DNA of 64,000 bases from assembly GCA_964422615.1 (NCBI GenBank), contig CAYRBJ010000001.1, forward strand, positions 62,001-126,000. Reading direction: 5' to 3'. Positions within the stretch are counted from its first letter, which is position 1; each line of letters starts with the position of its first letter. This document shows positions 44,972-56,010 of the stretch, one piece after another. The notes under the pieces were generated by a model. That model was not told where the DNA came from, searched no databases, and saw nothing but the letters and a program-made list of their open reading frames with translations. The position numbers and the translations under genes were made by a program. The DNA is from DATLWN01 sp964422615. Lineage in GTDB: Bacteria > Pseudomonadota > Zetaproteobacteria > Mariprofundales > Mariprofundaceae.

Positions 44972-45463
44972 GTGGCGCACGGCACCTCCACCGTACCCGG
45001 TGTGGCCGCTTCGCCTTGGCAGCCGCAGGGCCTGCGCCGCCTGGCACGCTTCAAGCAGCGTCCCGGACCGTTTCTGGTGCTGGCCGATTCCATCTCCACG
45101 GCGGCACACCTGGCCGTGGCCCTTTCCTCTGACCTGCGGCAACTGATGCATTCCTCATGGCCGGGGCGCACCACCCTGGTGTTCCGCGCCCGCCCGGGTC
45201 TGCCCTCCTGCTGCTACCAGCATGGTGCGATGGCGGTGCGGGTCGATGCCAGCCCGTTCGTGCGTGATCTGGCGGGCCTGTGCGGCGGCCTGATACTGTC
45301 GAGCAGCCTGAACCGGCGCGGCGCCGTCACCCCCCCGCTGACGCGAAAATTGCGCTGGCGCTGGCAGCGGCATCTGGCGGTCCTGGTGCCGGGCGAGGGT
45401 GGCAGCGGCACGCCGTCGGCGATGTTGCGCATCCGTGGTCGGCGAACCCGCCAACTACGCTGA
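44972..45463 (+). CDS. Divergent YrdC/TsaC-family protein, start unclear
   Basis: Homologous to TsaC threonylcarbamoyl-AMP synthase: RFKQRPGPFLVLADS, SSWPGRTTLVFRARPGLP, MAVRVDASPFVRDLAG...SSSLNRRG and VPGEGGSG occur in order. The first motif (usual YPTEAVYGLG) is degraded to HGTSTVPGVAA. Family-like sequence (ATARLIRAGKLVA) continues upstream of the GTG at 44972, back toward 44909 and inside the frame open from 44876. Yet no ATG, GTG or TTG exists there, leaving only ATT (44909) or CTG codons. Either a rare start is used, or the gene is decayed. A TsaC is normally essential, so another copy may exist. 163 residues from the GTG. Confidence 0.65.
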   Translation: MAHGTSTVPGVAASPWQPQGLRRLARFKQRPGPFLVLADSISTAAHLAVALSSDLRQLMHSSWPGRTTLVFRARPGLPSCCYQHGAMAVRVDASPFVRDLAGLCGGLILSSSLNRRGAVTPPLTRKLRWRWQRHLAVLVPGEGGSGTPSAMLRIRGRRTRQLR

Positions 45464-45470
45464 GCCGACC

Positions 45471-46769
45471 ATGGCATCCACCATCCAGAACAACCCCGAT
45501 GCCGTGCGCACGCCGCTGTACCTTGCACCCCATGCTGCGGAGCTGTTGGCGCGTGTGCTCGACGGGCCGCCGCCGGCGGACAAGCAGATGGAACAGTACT
45601 TCCGCCAGCATAAGCGCTTGGGGATGCGCGACCGTGGCTTCGTGGCCGAAACGGTGTACGGGGCACTGCGAAACTTGAGCCTGCTGCGTCATGTGGTCGG
45701 CAAAGATGACGGCTACAGAACGCTGATCGCCGCCGAATTGCTGCGTCGGGGCTTGAGCGCCCAAGTGCTGGAACAGTCGCATCTCGGCGATGCCGGGAAG
45801 CTGCGCGCCCTGGCCAGGCGCCTACATGCGCTGAAGGCGGCGGCGCTGCCGCTGGGTGTACGCACCAGCATGCCCGACTGGCTGCTTGAGCCCCTCGTCC
45901 GGCGCTTGGGCGAGGCGGAGGTCGTGACGCTGGCCGAAGCCCTGAACCGCCCGGCCCCGCTCGATATCCGCGTCAACACCGGGAAGGCCAGCCGCCAGCA
46001 GGTGCAAGAGCGTCTGCACCAGGAGGGCATCGACATGGCCCCCACCCCGTTTTCGCCCGTCGGCCTCAGGCGCGCCGGCCGGGCGTCGCTGTTCAATACG
46101 GAAGCCTTTCGTGACGGGTTGTTCGAGGTGCAGGACGAAGGTAGCCAGTTGCTGACCACGCTGGTCGAGCCCCGACGGCGCGAGATGGTGGTCGACTACT
46201 GCGCCGGCGCCGGTGGCAAGACGCTGATGCTCGGCACCATGATGGCCAACACCGGTCTGCTGTATGCCTTCGATACCCATGCCCGCCGGCTGGCCGAGAT
46301 GCGCCCGCGCCTGATCCGGGCCGGTCTCGATAACATACGCATGGTGACGCTGGCCGGCGAGCGCGATCCGCTGCTGCCGCGCCTGGCCGGCAGGATCAAC
46401 CGGGTGCTGGTCGATGCGCCATGCAGCGGTACCGGCACGCTGCGGCGCAATCCCGACATCAAATGGCGGGAGCTCGACCTGCCGCAGCTCGTCAACAGCC
46501 AGCGGCGTATCCTGGATTCCGCCTCGAGGCTGGTGCGTCCGGGCGGCAGGCTGGTGTACGCCACGTGCAGCCTGCTGGCAGCGGAGAACGAGGATGTGGT
46601 GGCGGCGTTCTTGACGACCCACCCTGATTTCCAGCTGGTGCCGGTGCCAGGAATCCTCGCCCGCCAGCACGTTCGACTGCCGAATACCGAGACGATGTTG
46701 CACCTGTATCCGCATGTGCATGGCACCGACGGCTTTTTTGCCGCTGTCATGGAAAGGGCTCCCTCATAG
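45471..46769 (+). CDS. rsmB: RsmB/NOP-family rRNA cytosine-C5 methyltransferase
   Basis: A 432-residue SAM-dependent m5C methyltransferase. An N-terminal NusB-like helical domain (about 15-150) precedes the catalytic fold, which has the SAM motif VVDYCAGAGGKTLML (about 240-254), the catalytic VDAPCSGTGTLRRNPDIKW (about 312-330), and YATCSLLAAENEDVV (about 360-374) with the second Cys. The ATG at 45471 was preferred over one 72 bp upstream by family length. It follows the TsaC-like ORF by 7 bp. Whether it is RsmB itself or a paralogue rests on overall layout. Confidence 0.88.
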   Translation: MASTIQNNPDAVRTPLYLAPHAAELLARVLDGPPPADKQMEQYFRQHKRLGMRDRGFVAETVYGALRNLSLLRHVVGKDDGYRTLIAAELLRRGLSAQVLEQSHLGDAGKLRALARRLHALKAAALPLGVRTSMPDWLLEPLVRRLGEAEVVTLAEALNRPAPLDIRVNTGKASRQQVQERLHQEGIDMAPTPFSPVGLRRAGRASLFNTEAFRDGLFEVQDEGSQLLTTLVEPRRREMVVDYCAGAGGKTLMLGTMMANTGLLYAFDTHARRLAEMRPRLIRAGLDNIRMVTLAGERDPLLPRLAGRINRVLVDAPCSGTGTLRRNPDIKWRELDLPQLVNSQRRILDSASRLVRPGGRLVYATCSLLAAENEDVVAAFLTTHPDFQLVPVPGILARQHVRLPNTETMLHLYPHVHGTDGFFAAVMERAPS

Positions 46770-46815
46770 ATGTAAAAATTACGCCGATGAGCATACAAGC
46801 TTTCGGCTTAATATT

Positions 46816-46832
46816 TGCCATATGCTATGGCA
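46816..46832. promoter_or_regulatory. Inverted repeat upstream of resB
   Basis: TGCCATA-TGC-TATGGCA, a perfect 7-bp inverted repeat in the 159-bp gap before the cytochrome c maturation genes. It is a good candidate operator; the regulator is unknown. Confidence 0.4.
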
Positions 46833-46928
46833 GAGTGCGCGATCTTTAGCGGAAGGCCGGTCCGCGGCCAGGCCAATGCAAGGGAGAATGCATCATTTCG
46901 AACATGCGACTGACCAAGGGATCCATGG

Positions 46929-48608
46929 ATGGATAATCTGAAGGAATCACTGAAGCCGGTGTTTGCGCGCCTGGGGTCGATGACCCTGGCGGTGGGGATT
47001 CTGTGCGTGCTGGCCGTCGCCTCGGCCATCGGCACGGTGCTGCTGCAGAACCAGGAGCAGTCCGACTATATTAGGCAGTTCGGCCAGCTTTGGTACTGGA
47101 CCTTCCGCAGCCTCGGCCTGTTCGACATGTACCACACCTGGTGGTTCCTGACCCTGCTCGCCTTCCTGATGGTGTCGCTGGCCGTCTGCCTGTGGCGCAA
47201 CGTGCCGCATATGCTCAAGGAGATGCGCACGCGCAAGGTGACCATCACCGACAAGTCGCTAAAGCATTTCCACCATCTGCACCACTGGCAGATCGCCGAG
47301 GGAACCTCCATGGCCGAGGTCAAGCAGACGGCCGAAAAGGGGCTGTCCGAATGGGAGCTGCTGGAGGCCGAGAAGAACGACGCCTTCTACCTGCGCGGCG
47401 ACAAGGGCCGCTATCACAAGTGGGGCTACATCCTGGCGCATGCGGCGGTGCTGGTCATCCTGACCGGCGGCTGGATCAGTGTGCATTACGGTTTCCGCGG
47501 CAATATGGCGGTGCCGGAGGGCCAGAGCGAGAACGAGATCGAGTTTTTGCGCGGCGCCACGGTCAATCACCTGAAGATGCCTTTCCGTGTCCGCTGCAAC
47601 AAATTCCATATCGAGTTCTATCCATCCGGCCCGCCGAAGGAGTTCCGCAGCAACATAAGCATCATCGACCATGGCAAGGTGGTGATGACCAAGGACATCA
47701 TCGTCAATGAGCCGTTGAAGTATAAGGGTGTGCGCATCTTCCAGGCCTCGTTCGGTGACGGCGGTTCGGGCATCACGCTGAAGCTGTTCCATCTCGATGG
47801 CTCGCAAAAGATTCAAACCGTCAAGACCCACGTGTACGACACCTGGAAGGATCCCAAGAGCGGGGTTTCGCTGCAGATCACCAATTTCCGGCCCTTCAAC
47901 ATCCAGAACATGGCCGGGGCCGGTGAGCCGAAGAATTTTCAGGACCTGGGGCCTGCGGTGGAGTACATCATCCGCGGCCCGGGGCTGAAGCCGGTGAAGG
48001 TCAAGAGCTATATGGATCCGTTCGTCATGAATGGCCAGGACCGTGGCATGCTGATGGAGGTGTCGGAAAGCGGCGACAAAAAGGATTTCCAGCCCTTCCT
48101 GCTGGGGCTGGACTTGACTCATCCGAAGGAATGGAAGCTTTTTCATGCCTTCATCCACGCCGCGGCCGCCCTTGGCGGTGGCAACACGCAGCATGAGCGT
48201 TTCAAGGCCTTCAATGCCGCCCTGAAGCAGGTGTACGGCAACAAGCCCCCGAAAGACTTCCAGGATCTGGGTGCGCGCCTGCTGCAGGGGATAGCCTCGC
48301 TGCCGAAGATCCCGTGGCCGTTCATCCCGATCCTGGACAATTACCACCAGGTCTATTACACCGGCTTGCAGCTGACGGAGGATCCGGGCATGAATGTGGT
48401 ATGGGCCGGCAGTATACTGCTGGTGCTCGGCCTGTGTATCATGTTCTACTTGCCGCATCGCAAGATCTGGCTGGTGATCCGGCCGGCCGGCAAGGGCAAG
48501 GGGCTCGAGGTGAGCATGGCCGGCATGACCAATCGCAATCGTCTGGGTTTTGAAAGGGAGTTTCAGGCCTTGTCGAGCAAACTGAACACTATGTTCGAAC
48601 CGCAATAA
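46929..48608 (+). CDS. resB: Cytochrome c biogenesis protein ResB (System II)
   Basis: Inner-membrane component of the System II haem-handling complex that attaches haem to apocytochromes c in the periplasm, 559 residues. Helices lie near residues 18-38, 65-88 and 162-182, and one near the C-terminus (about 485-505), with a large periplasmic domain between the last two. The family features HLHHWQIAE, GRYHKWGYILAHAAVLVILTGG and EPLKYKGVRIFQASF are present. AAGGGA precedes the ATG. ccsA follows after 10 bp, so the two form the System II pair. Confidence 0.93.
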   Translation: MDNLKESLKPVFARLGSMTLAVGILCVLAVASAIGTVLLQNQEQSDYIRQFGQLWYWTFRSLGLFDMYHTWWFLTLLAFLMVSLAVCLWRNVPHMLKEMRTRKVTITDKSLKHFHHLHHWQIAEGTSMAEVKQTAEKGLSEWELLEAEKNDAFYLRGDKGRYHKWGYILAHAAVLVILTGGWISVHYGFRGNMAVPEGQSENEIEFLRGATVNHLKMPFRVRCNKFHIEFYPSGPPKEFRSNISIIDHGKVVMTKDIIVNEPLKYKGVRIFQASFGDGGSGITLKLFHLDGSQKIQTVKTHVYDTWKDPKSGVSLQITNFRPFNIQNMAGAGEPKNFQDLGPAVEYIIRGPGLKPVKVKSYMDPFVMNGQDRGMLMEVSESGDKKDFQPFLLGLDLTHPKEWKLFHAFIHAAAALGGGNTQHERFKAFNAALKQVYGNKPPKDFQDLGARLLQGIASLPKIPWPFIPILDNYHQVYYTGLQLTEDPGMNVVWAGSILLVLGLCIMFYLPHRKIWLVIRPAGKGKGLEVSMAGMTNRNRLGFEREFQALSSKLNTMFEPQ

Positions 48609-48618
48609 GGAGGTACTT

Positions 48619-49863
48619 ATGAGCGTGGCATTGGCAAATCATTCAACAACGTGGGATTCCCTGAGTCACGGGCGCCCCGGTTTCATCCGTTTCGGCGCCT
48701 ACTTGGGCGTGATCCTGGGGGCCGCTGGCCTGGCGATGTTCGGCAGTGGCGGCTACAACCAGGATCAGTACCTGTTCCAGCTGCTGGGCAGCCCGGGCCT
48801 GATCTGGTGCGGTACTGGTGCCATCATTGGCGCTCTGTCCTCCACGGTGCTGAGCACCCTGCGACCGTCGCTGACCGAGTCCAGGATCGCTACGAACTTG
48901 GTGCCATGGCTGGACGGCGTGCTCATGATGCTGTTGCTGGCAGCGGTGCTGTCGCAGTTCGAACCGCCGAAATCGATGATCTCGTTCGACGACCAGTCCA
49001 ACCTGTTCTCCGGTCGCGTCATCATGGCCATGAACATCGTGTTCATCTTCTCGGCCGTCAGCTATATCGCCTATCTGTTTGCACCGGATTCCTTCATGGG
49101 CCGGCTTGCCACCTGGTCGGCGTGGGCCGGCGTCTATGCCGGCGGCTCCGCTCTGTTGTTGCGCTGGCACGAGTCCTATCTGATCTCACCCGACATCGGC
49201 CATGCGCCGGTATCCAACCTCTATGAGGTGTTCATTCTGCTGTGCTGTGTCACCACGACGGTTTATCTGGCGCTGGAGAAGCGTTATCAGGCCAAGGCGA
49301 TGGGTGCCTTCGTGCTGACACTGGTGGCGGCTGCCGTATTCTTCGACATCTGGCTCGCCTCGGTCGGAGAGGCCAGCATCAAGCCGCTGGTGCCTGCCCT
49401 GCAGTCCTACTGGATGAAGATCCATGTGCCGATGAACTTCATCGGTTATGGTTCGTTCTCGGTCGCCTGTGGTGCCGGCATGGCCTATCTGTGGCGCAGC
49501 CACCTGGAAAAACGCGGCAGCAATGCCCGCATTCTGGCGGTAATGCCGACCCTGGACCAACTCGATCAGCTTGCCTACAAGGCAGTGTCCATCGGCTTCC
49601 CGGCCTTCACGCTGGCCACCATCCTCGGTGCAGCCTGGGCGTCCGAGGCCTGGGGCGGCTATTGGTCCTGGGATCCGAAGGAGACCTGGGCACTGATCGT
49701 GTGGCTGACCTATGGCGCCTACCTGCATGCGCGTGTGTCGCACGGCTGGCATGGTCGGGCTCTGGCCTGGTGGGCGGTGGCCGGCTTTTTGGTGACGCTG
49801 TTCTGTTTCCTCGGCGTCAACATGTACCTGTCGGGCTTGCACTCCTACGGTCGATTGAGCTAA
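48619..49863 (+). CDS. ccsA: Cytochrome c biogenesis protein CcsA
   Basis: Haem-binding inner-membrane partner of ResB, 414 residues with about eight helices. The tryptophan-rich WWD loop, which presents haem at the periplasmic face, reads ASEAWGGYWSWDPKETWALI (about residues 340-359). Conserved His are seen in KIHVPMNFIGYGS and HARVSHGWHG. AAGGAGG precedes the ATG. With resB this shows the organism uses System II rather than the Ccm system for at least some cytochromes. Confidence 0.95.
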   Translation: MSVALANHSTTWDSLSHGRPGFIRFGAYLGVILGAAGLAMFGSGGYNQDQYLFQLLGSPGLIWCGTGAIIGALSSTVLSTLRPSLTESRIATNLVPWLDGVLMMLLLAAVLSQFEPPKSMISFDDQSNLFSGRVIMAMNIVFIFSAVSYIAYLFAPDSFMGRLATWSAWAGVYAGGSALLLRWHESYLISPDIGHAPVSNLYEVFILLCCVTTTVYLALEKRYQAKAMGAFVLTLVAAAVFFDIWLASVGEASIKPLVPALQSYWMKIHVPMNFIGYGSFSVACGAGMAYLWRSHLEKRGSNARILAVMPTLDQLDQLAYKAVSIGFPAFTLATILGAAWASEAWGGYWSWDPKETWALIVWLTYGAYLHARVSHGWHGRALAWWAVAGFLVTLFCFLGVNMYLSGLHSYGRLS

Positions 49864-49892
49864 ATACCCTCTAGACGAGGGGAAGGGATGGC

Positions 49893-50759
49893 ATGAATCG
49901 CCTGCACAAGATCGTTTTTCCGACGGCCGGCATGGGAACGCGCTTCCTGCCGGCCACGAAGGCGACGCCGAAGGAAATGCTGACCATCGTCGACAAGCCC
50001 CTGATTCAGTATGGCGTCGAGGAGGCGCTGGCGGCGGGGCTGGACGAGATCATCATGGTCACCGGCCGGGGGAAGCGCAGCATCGAGGATCATTTCGATG
50101 TTTCGGCCGAGCTCGAGCACGCCTTGCTGGAGGCCGGCAAGAAGGACCTGTTCGACCGGGTATCGAACATCTCGAACATGGCCGAGATAGCCTATGTGCG
50201 GCAAAGACAGCCGCTAGGCCTCGGCCATGCAGTGGCCTGTGCCGAGCACTGGGTCGGCGGTGAATGCTTCGGCGTGTCGCTGGCCGACGAATTGATCTTG
50301 GCCGAGGTGCCGGCCATGCGCCAGCTGCGCGATGTGCACGAACGCACGGGGTTCTCCGTCATCGGTCTGGCGCGCGTGCCGCGCGAGCAGAGCCGGCGCT
50401 ACGGCATGGTGGCTGCGGAAAAGGAAGGCGACCTGCTGCGCCTGACCGGTATGGTGGAGAAGCCGTCCCCCGAGGATTCCCCGTCGGACATGGCCATGAT
50501 CGGCCGTTACATTTTCACGCCGAAGCTGTTCGACTACCTGAGAAATACGGCCGCCGGTGCCGGCGGTGAGATTCAGCTTACCGATGCCATGGCGGAGCTC
50601 GCCCGCCATGAGCCGGTGTATGGCGTCGTCATCGAGGGTGAGCGCTTCGATGCCGGGCAGCCGCTTGGATTCCTGCTGGCCAACCTGCACCTGGGGCTGA
50701 GGCACCCGGAATACGGCAAACCCCTTCGTCAGACCATCGATTCGTTCAACAAGCCTTGA
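49893..50759 (+). CDS. galU: UTP-glucose-1-phosphate uridylyltransferase
   Basis: Makes UDP-glucose for envelope polysaccharides. The 288-residue protein has the signature FPTAGMGTRFLPATKATPKEML (about 8-29), the VDKPLIQYGVEEA motif, and VEKPSPEDSPSDMAMIGRY (about 188-206). GGGAAGGG lies about eight bases before the ATG. Its stop overlaps the TTG start of tsaB. Confidence 0.97.
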   Translation: MNRLHKIVFPTAGMGTRFLPATKATPKEMLTIVDKPLIQYGVEEALAAGLDEIIMVTGRGKRSIEDHFDVSAELEHALLEAGKKDLFDRVSNISNMAEIAYVRQRQPLGLGHAVACAEHWVGGECFGVSLADELILAEVPAMRQLRDVHERTGFSVIGLARVPREQSRRYGMVAAEKEGDLLRLTGMVEKPSPEDSPSDMAMIGRYIFTPKLFDYLRNTAAGAGGEIQLTDAMAELARHEPVYGVVIEGERFDAGQPLGFLLANLHLGLRHPEYGKPLRQTIDSFNKP

Positions 50760-51394
50760 ACGTCCTGGCACTCGATGCCGCCTACGGGCAGGCATCGGCC
50801 TGCCTGTTGAGCAGTGGTCATCTGCACAGCGAAACCATTTCGGAACCGGAACCGCATTCCCAGGCCATCCTGCCCATGCTGACCCGGCTTCTGGTCAGCG
50901 CCGGCCTCGAGTGGGAACAGCTGGATGTGTTGGCCGTCGGCGTCGGTCCGGGCTCGTTTACCGGTATCCGCGTGGCCATCGCCACCGTGGCCGGGCTGAA
51001 CGCCGTGCTGGACAAGCCGGTACTCGGCGTATCCTCGCTGGCCGTGACCGCCCGCCAGGCCGATGTGCCGGGACCGGTGTGGGTGCTCGAGGATGCCCGC
51101 GCCGGAGAGATGTTCGTTGCCTGCTATGAGGATGGTAAATCCGTGACCGCCGATGGCTGTCATGTCTACGAGGCCTTGGCCGCATGGCCGGCCGGGCGCT
51201 ATGCGGCGCATCGGCCGCCGCCGGGCTGTGAGGGCTGGACACGGTTGGAGTTCAGGCGCGAGCGAGGCGAGGCTCTGGCGGTGGAGGTTCGTGCCCAACT
51301 GGATACCATCGACGATATCGAAGCGTTGCCGCATGTGATGGCGCCGGCGTATCTGCAGCGTTCGCAGGCCGAGAGAAGCGCGACCCGTGCCTGA
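50756..51394 (+). CDS. tsaB: tRNA threonylcarbamoyladenosine synthesis protein TsaB
   Basis: Non-catalytic scaffold of the TsaBDE complex that makes t6A37 in tRNA, 212 residues. ASKHA-fold N-terminus NVLALDAAYGQASACL and the signature VGVGPGSFTGIRVAIATVAGL (about 61-81) are diagnostic. It starts with TTG at 50756, overlapping the galU TGA by 4 bp. The divergent TsaC-like ORF is 5 kb to the left. Confidence 0.93.
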   Translation: MNVLALDAAYGQASACLLSSGHLHSETISEPEPHSQAILPMLTRLLVSAGLEWEQLDVLAVGVGPGSFTGIRVAIATVAGLNAVLDKPVLGVSSLAVTARQADVPGPVWVLEDARAGEMFVACYEDGKSVTADGCHVYEALAAWPAGRYAAHRPPPGCEGWTRLEFRRERGEALAVEVRAQLDTIDDIEALPHVMAPAYLQRSQAERSATRA

Positions 51395-51866
51395 GGCCGC
51401 GGTACGCGTACTGTTCGTCTGTCTCGGCAATATCTGTCGTTCACCGCTGGCCGAGGTCGTGGTGCGCGACCGGGCGCGGGAACGGGGGCTGTTGCACCGT
51501 TTCGAGTTCGCTTCGGCCGGCACCGGAGACTGGCACATCGGCAAGGGTGCCGATCCGCGTTCTGCGGCTACCGCCCGGCGCCATGGTCATGACCTGGGTA
51601 CGCACCGGGCGCAGCAGATCACCCCGTCACGCCTCGGGGGCTGGCACTGGTTTGTGGCCATGGACAGTGAGAATCGGGCCGATCTGCTGGCGATGGGCAT
51701 ACCCGACAGCCGTGTGTTGCTGATGCGCCAGTTTGAGATTGGAGAGGAGGCGGAGCCGGATGTGCCGGATCCGTACTTCGGTGGAGCGGAAGGCTTCGAC
51801 CATGTTTATGCGATGCTGCGCGACAATGCCGATCGCCTGCTGGATTTTCTGCTTAGCGAATCCTGA
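51387..51866 (+). CDS. Low-molecular-weight protein-tyrosine phosphatase
   Basis: A 159-residue LMW-PTP. The P-loop FVCLGNICRSPLAE (about residues 10-23) carries the CX5R nucleophile site, and the acid Asp is in PDVPDPYFGG (about 123-132). It starts with GTG at 51387 and overlaps tsaB by 8 bp. No tyrosine-kinase or capsule gene adjoins it, so its target is unknown. It ends 9 bp from the convergent ntrC. Confidence 0.93.
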   Translation: MPEAAVRVLFVCLGNICRSPLAEVVVRDRARERGLLHRFEFASAGTGDWHIGKGADPRSAATARRHGHDLGTHRAQQITPSRLGGWHWFVAMDSENRADLLAMGIPDSRVLLMRQFEIGEEAEPDVPDPYFGGAEGFDHVYAMLRDNADRLLDFLLSES

Positions 51867-51875
51867 GTTCCAGGC

Positions 51876-53275
<1,400 letters not shown>

Positions 53276-53279
<4 letters not shown>

Positions 53280-54283
53280 GTCGGAGAAACCTCCAGCGGG
53301 AATTGCAGCGTGAAACGGGTGCGGCCGCGCTCGGAGCGCAGTTGCACGCGGCCGCCGTGCTCCAGCATCACCCGCTGCACCAGCGCCAGGCCCAGTCCGC
53401 TGCCGCGCGATTTGCTGGTGACGAAGGGCTCGAACAGGCGGGTACGCACATGCTCGGGAACCGGGGTACCATCGTTGGTGATGATGATCTCGATGACGCG
53501 TCCGGCGTGGCCCGGCAGCTTGGCCACGGGCGAGATACGACTCTCCAACTCCACCATCGTTGCTCCCGCCTCCAGGGCATTCCTCCACAGGTTCTCGATC
53601 GCCTGGCGCAGCCGCCCTGGATGGGCACGGATGTCCGGAAGGCTGGGATCGTAGACGCGCCTCAGCTGCACGCCCTCCGGTGGACGGCAGACGTCGTCGA
53701 TGACGCTGTGCACATTGACCGATTCCATCTGGATGTTGGCACGCGGGCCCAGCTGCAGGAAGGCATCGATGCGCTCACGGATGCGGTCCACTTCGGCCAG
53801 AATATGGCGTACAGCATCCTTCGTGTCGTCATTCTCGGCATGTTCGCCCAGCCACTGGGCGGCGCCGCGCAACGCCGCCAGGGGATTCTTGATTTCGTGG
53901 GCCATTTCCAGCGCCACGCGCGCGATGGCCTCGGCGATCTCGTGGCGACGGGACTGCTGTTCAACCTCGTGGCGGTTCGCCTCGGGCACGATCATTGCCG
54001 CGGCACCTTCCTCATCCGGGCCCATATGCAGCGAGCATGGCTGGTTGTTGGCACGCATGGTCAGGCTGTGATCCGAGATGTTCGCATGGTGCACGAACAC
54101 GTGATCAAGCATGCGCTGGATGGCCTCGGCCGGGGAGAACAGGCCGTTCAAATGCCTGCCGGCCAGGCCACGCTCCGAGACGCCCAGCAGTTCCTGAGCC
54201 AGCAGATTGGCCCGAAGAACCTGTCCGTCGTGATCGATGAGCAGCGTTGGCAGGGGCGAGACATGGACGCATTCAAGCGGCAT
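53276..54283 (-). CDS. ntrB: NtrB-type sensor histidine kinase
   Basis: Soluble PAS-containing histidine kinase, 335 residues, no membrane helix. The N-terminal PAS (about 5-100) is followed by the H-box EMAHEIKNPLAALRGAAQWL, whose His (about 131) is phosphorylated. The N-box is NLWRNALEAGA, and the G-boxes are seen in GTPVPEHVRTRLFEPF and GSGLGLALVQRV. It is expected to be controlled by PII. The ATG at 54283 was chosen over one at 54328; it overlaps dusB by 11 bp. Confidence 0.92.
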
Positions 54284-55301
54284 TGGCGAGTCGGCTGTCA
54301 CAGCCCAGGAAAAAGGTCTCGGCGGCATCCAGCTGTTCCTGCCAGTTGTGCAGGCGCTGGAAGGCGCTGCGGAACTCGCTGGAACCGGCCATGCCCTTCG
54401 TATACCAGGGGATATGCTTGCGGGCCAGCTGCGATGCCGTGTGGATGCCGTGATGTTCGGCCAGATGATGCATATGCTCGCGGATTACCAGCCAACGCTC
54501 ACCTGGGCTCGGGGCAGCCGGTCGCGGTTCGCCGAGAAGGGTGGCGCGGACATCGCCGAGTACCCAGGGATTGCCCTGTACAGCGCGGCCAACCATGACG
54601 CCGTCACAGCCGGAGACGGCGATCATGCGGCGGGCGGACTCACCGTCGACGATATCGCCATTGCCGATCACCGGGATGGATACGGCCTTCTTGGCACAGC
54701 CGATGTCCTCCCAGTCCGCATGGCCGTGGAACATCTGGCTGCGTGTACGGCCGTGCACCGTCAGCATCTGCACGCCACAATCCTCGGCAATGCGGGCGAT
54801 ACGCTCGACATTCTTGCTCGCCTCGTCCCAGCCGGTGCGGATCTTCAGCGTCACCGGTACCTCGACCGCCTCCACGGTGGCCTTCAGCACGCGCGCTACC
54901 AGTGTCTCGTCACGCAGCATGGCGGAGCCGGCAATCTGCTTGCAGATCTTCTTTACCGGGCAGCCCATGTTGATGTCGATGAAGTCGGCACCGCGCGCCA
55001 CAGCCCAGCGGGCCGCCTCCTGCATGTAGGCCGGGTCGGAGCCGGCGATCTGCACCGAAACCGGCCGTTCGTCGGCATCCAGCTCGGCCATGCGCTCGGT
55101 GCGCTCGCGCCCCTGTTCGATGGCGCGTGAGGCGATCATTTCGGTGACGACCAGGCCAATACCGAAGCGGCGGCATACCCGGCGGAACGGCAGGTCGGTG
55201 ATGCCGGCCATCGGCGCCAGCACCAGCGGCACATCGATACGGTGCCGACCCAGGGTGAAGCCGGGTAGCAGGCGGGCTGACAGCGGAGGAGTGCTTAACA
55301 T
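54273..55301 (-). CDS. dusB: tRNA-dihydrouridine synthase (DusB/NifR3)
   Basis: FMN enzyme that reduces uridines in tRNA, 342 residues. Motifs are LAPMAGITDLPFRRVCRRFG (about 28-47), catalytic Cys in INMGCPVKKICKQIAGSAML (about 107-126), KIRTGWDEA and VHGRTRSQMFHG (about 183-194). It is first in the leftward dusB-ntrB-ntrC operon, the nifR3-ntrBC order known from Alphaproteobacteria. A T-rich stretch upstream separates it from the divergent engB. Confidence 0.96.
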   Translation of the reverse strand: MLSTPPLSARLLPGFTLGRHRIDVPLVLAPMAGITDLPFRRVCRRFGIGLVVTEMIASRAIEQGRERTERMAELDADERPVSVQIAGSDPAYMQEAARWAVARGADFIDINMGCPVKKICKQIAGSAMLRDETLVARVLKATVEAVEVPVTLKIRTGWDEASKNVERIARIAEDCGVQMLTVHGRTRSQMFHGHADWEDIGCAKKAVSIPVIGNGDIVDGESARRMIAVSGCDGVMVGRAVQGNPWVLGDVRATLLGEPRPAAPSPGERWLVIREHMHHLAEHHGIHTASQLARKHIPWYTKGMAGSSEFRSAFQRLHNWQEQLDAAETFFLGCDSRLANAA

Positions 55302-55394
55302 TTAGGCAATTCTAGAGAGATTCCGTCCGGGCGCCAGTGTTTTGTGACGCCACGGTGCTTGCCGCCGGCCCGTCGCCCCGCCACCCTTGCTGGC

Positions 55395-56009
55395 ATGACC
55401 GGGGATGCGCTTTCCATTCACTGGCCCGAGACGCACTTCGTGCAGTCGGTGGCCGATGTACGCCAGTTCCCGGCCTCGGCGGTGCCGAACCTGGCTGTGG
55501 CCGGACATTCGAATGTCGGCAAGTCCTCGTTGCTCAATGCCCTATTCGGACGCAAGGGCCTGGTCAAAACCTCGAAGAATCCCGGGTGTACGAGGCTGCT
55601 GAACCTGTTCGATGTCGACGGCAGACTGCTGGTAGTGGATCTGCCGGGCTACGGATATGCGCGGGCGGCCAAGCGCGAGCAGGCAAGATGGGCCGAACTG
55701 ATCGAGTCCTACCTGCAGGGAGCTGCGCCGCCGCAGTTGGTGCTGGTGCTGCTGGATATCCGGCACGGCCCCAAGGATCAGGACCTACAGTTGATCGACT
55801 GGCTTAACGCCCGCGGCATTCGCTGGCTGCCGGTGGCCACGAAGGCCGACAAGCTGTCCGGCAATGCGCGCAGCAAGCGGCTGCAGGAAATGACACGGGC
55901 CATGGGCGGCATGCTGGCGCCGCTGCCGACCTCCAGCCTCGACCGCCGCGGCATCGAACAGCTGCGTAGCGCCATCGTGCACGAGCTGTTCCCGCTGCCG
56001 GCAAGCTGA
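55395..56009 (+). CDS. engB: Ribosome-biogenesis GTPase EngB (YihA/YsxC)
   Basis: A 204-residue GTPase needed for 50S assembly. The GTPase boxes are G1 GHSNVGKSSL (about 37-46), G2 around KNPGCTRLLN, G3 DLPGYGYA (about 82-89), G4 TKADKL (about 148-153) and G5 SSL. The ATG at 55395 was taken from family length; an in-frame start 51 bp upstream is possible. Divergent from dusB with 93 bp between. Confidence 0.95.
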   Translation: MTGDALSIHWPETHFVQSVADVRQFPASAVPNLAVAGHSNVGKSSLLNALFGRKGLVKTSKNPGCTRLLNLFDVDGRLLVVDLPGYGYARAAKREQARWAELIESYLQGAAPPQLVLVLLDIRHGPKDQDLQLIDWLNARGIRWLPVATKADKLSGNARSKRLQEMTRAMGGMLAPLPTSSLDRRGIEQLRSAIVHELFPLPAS

Positions 56010-56010
56010 C

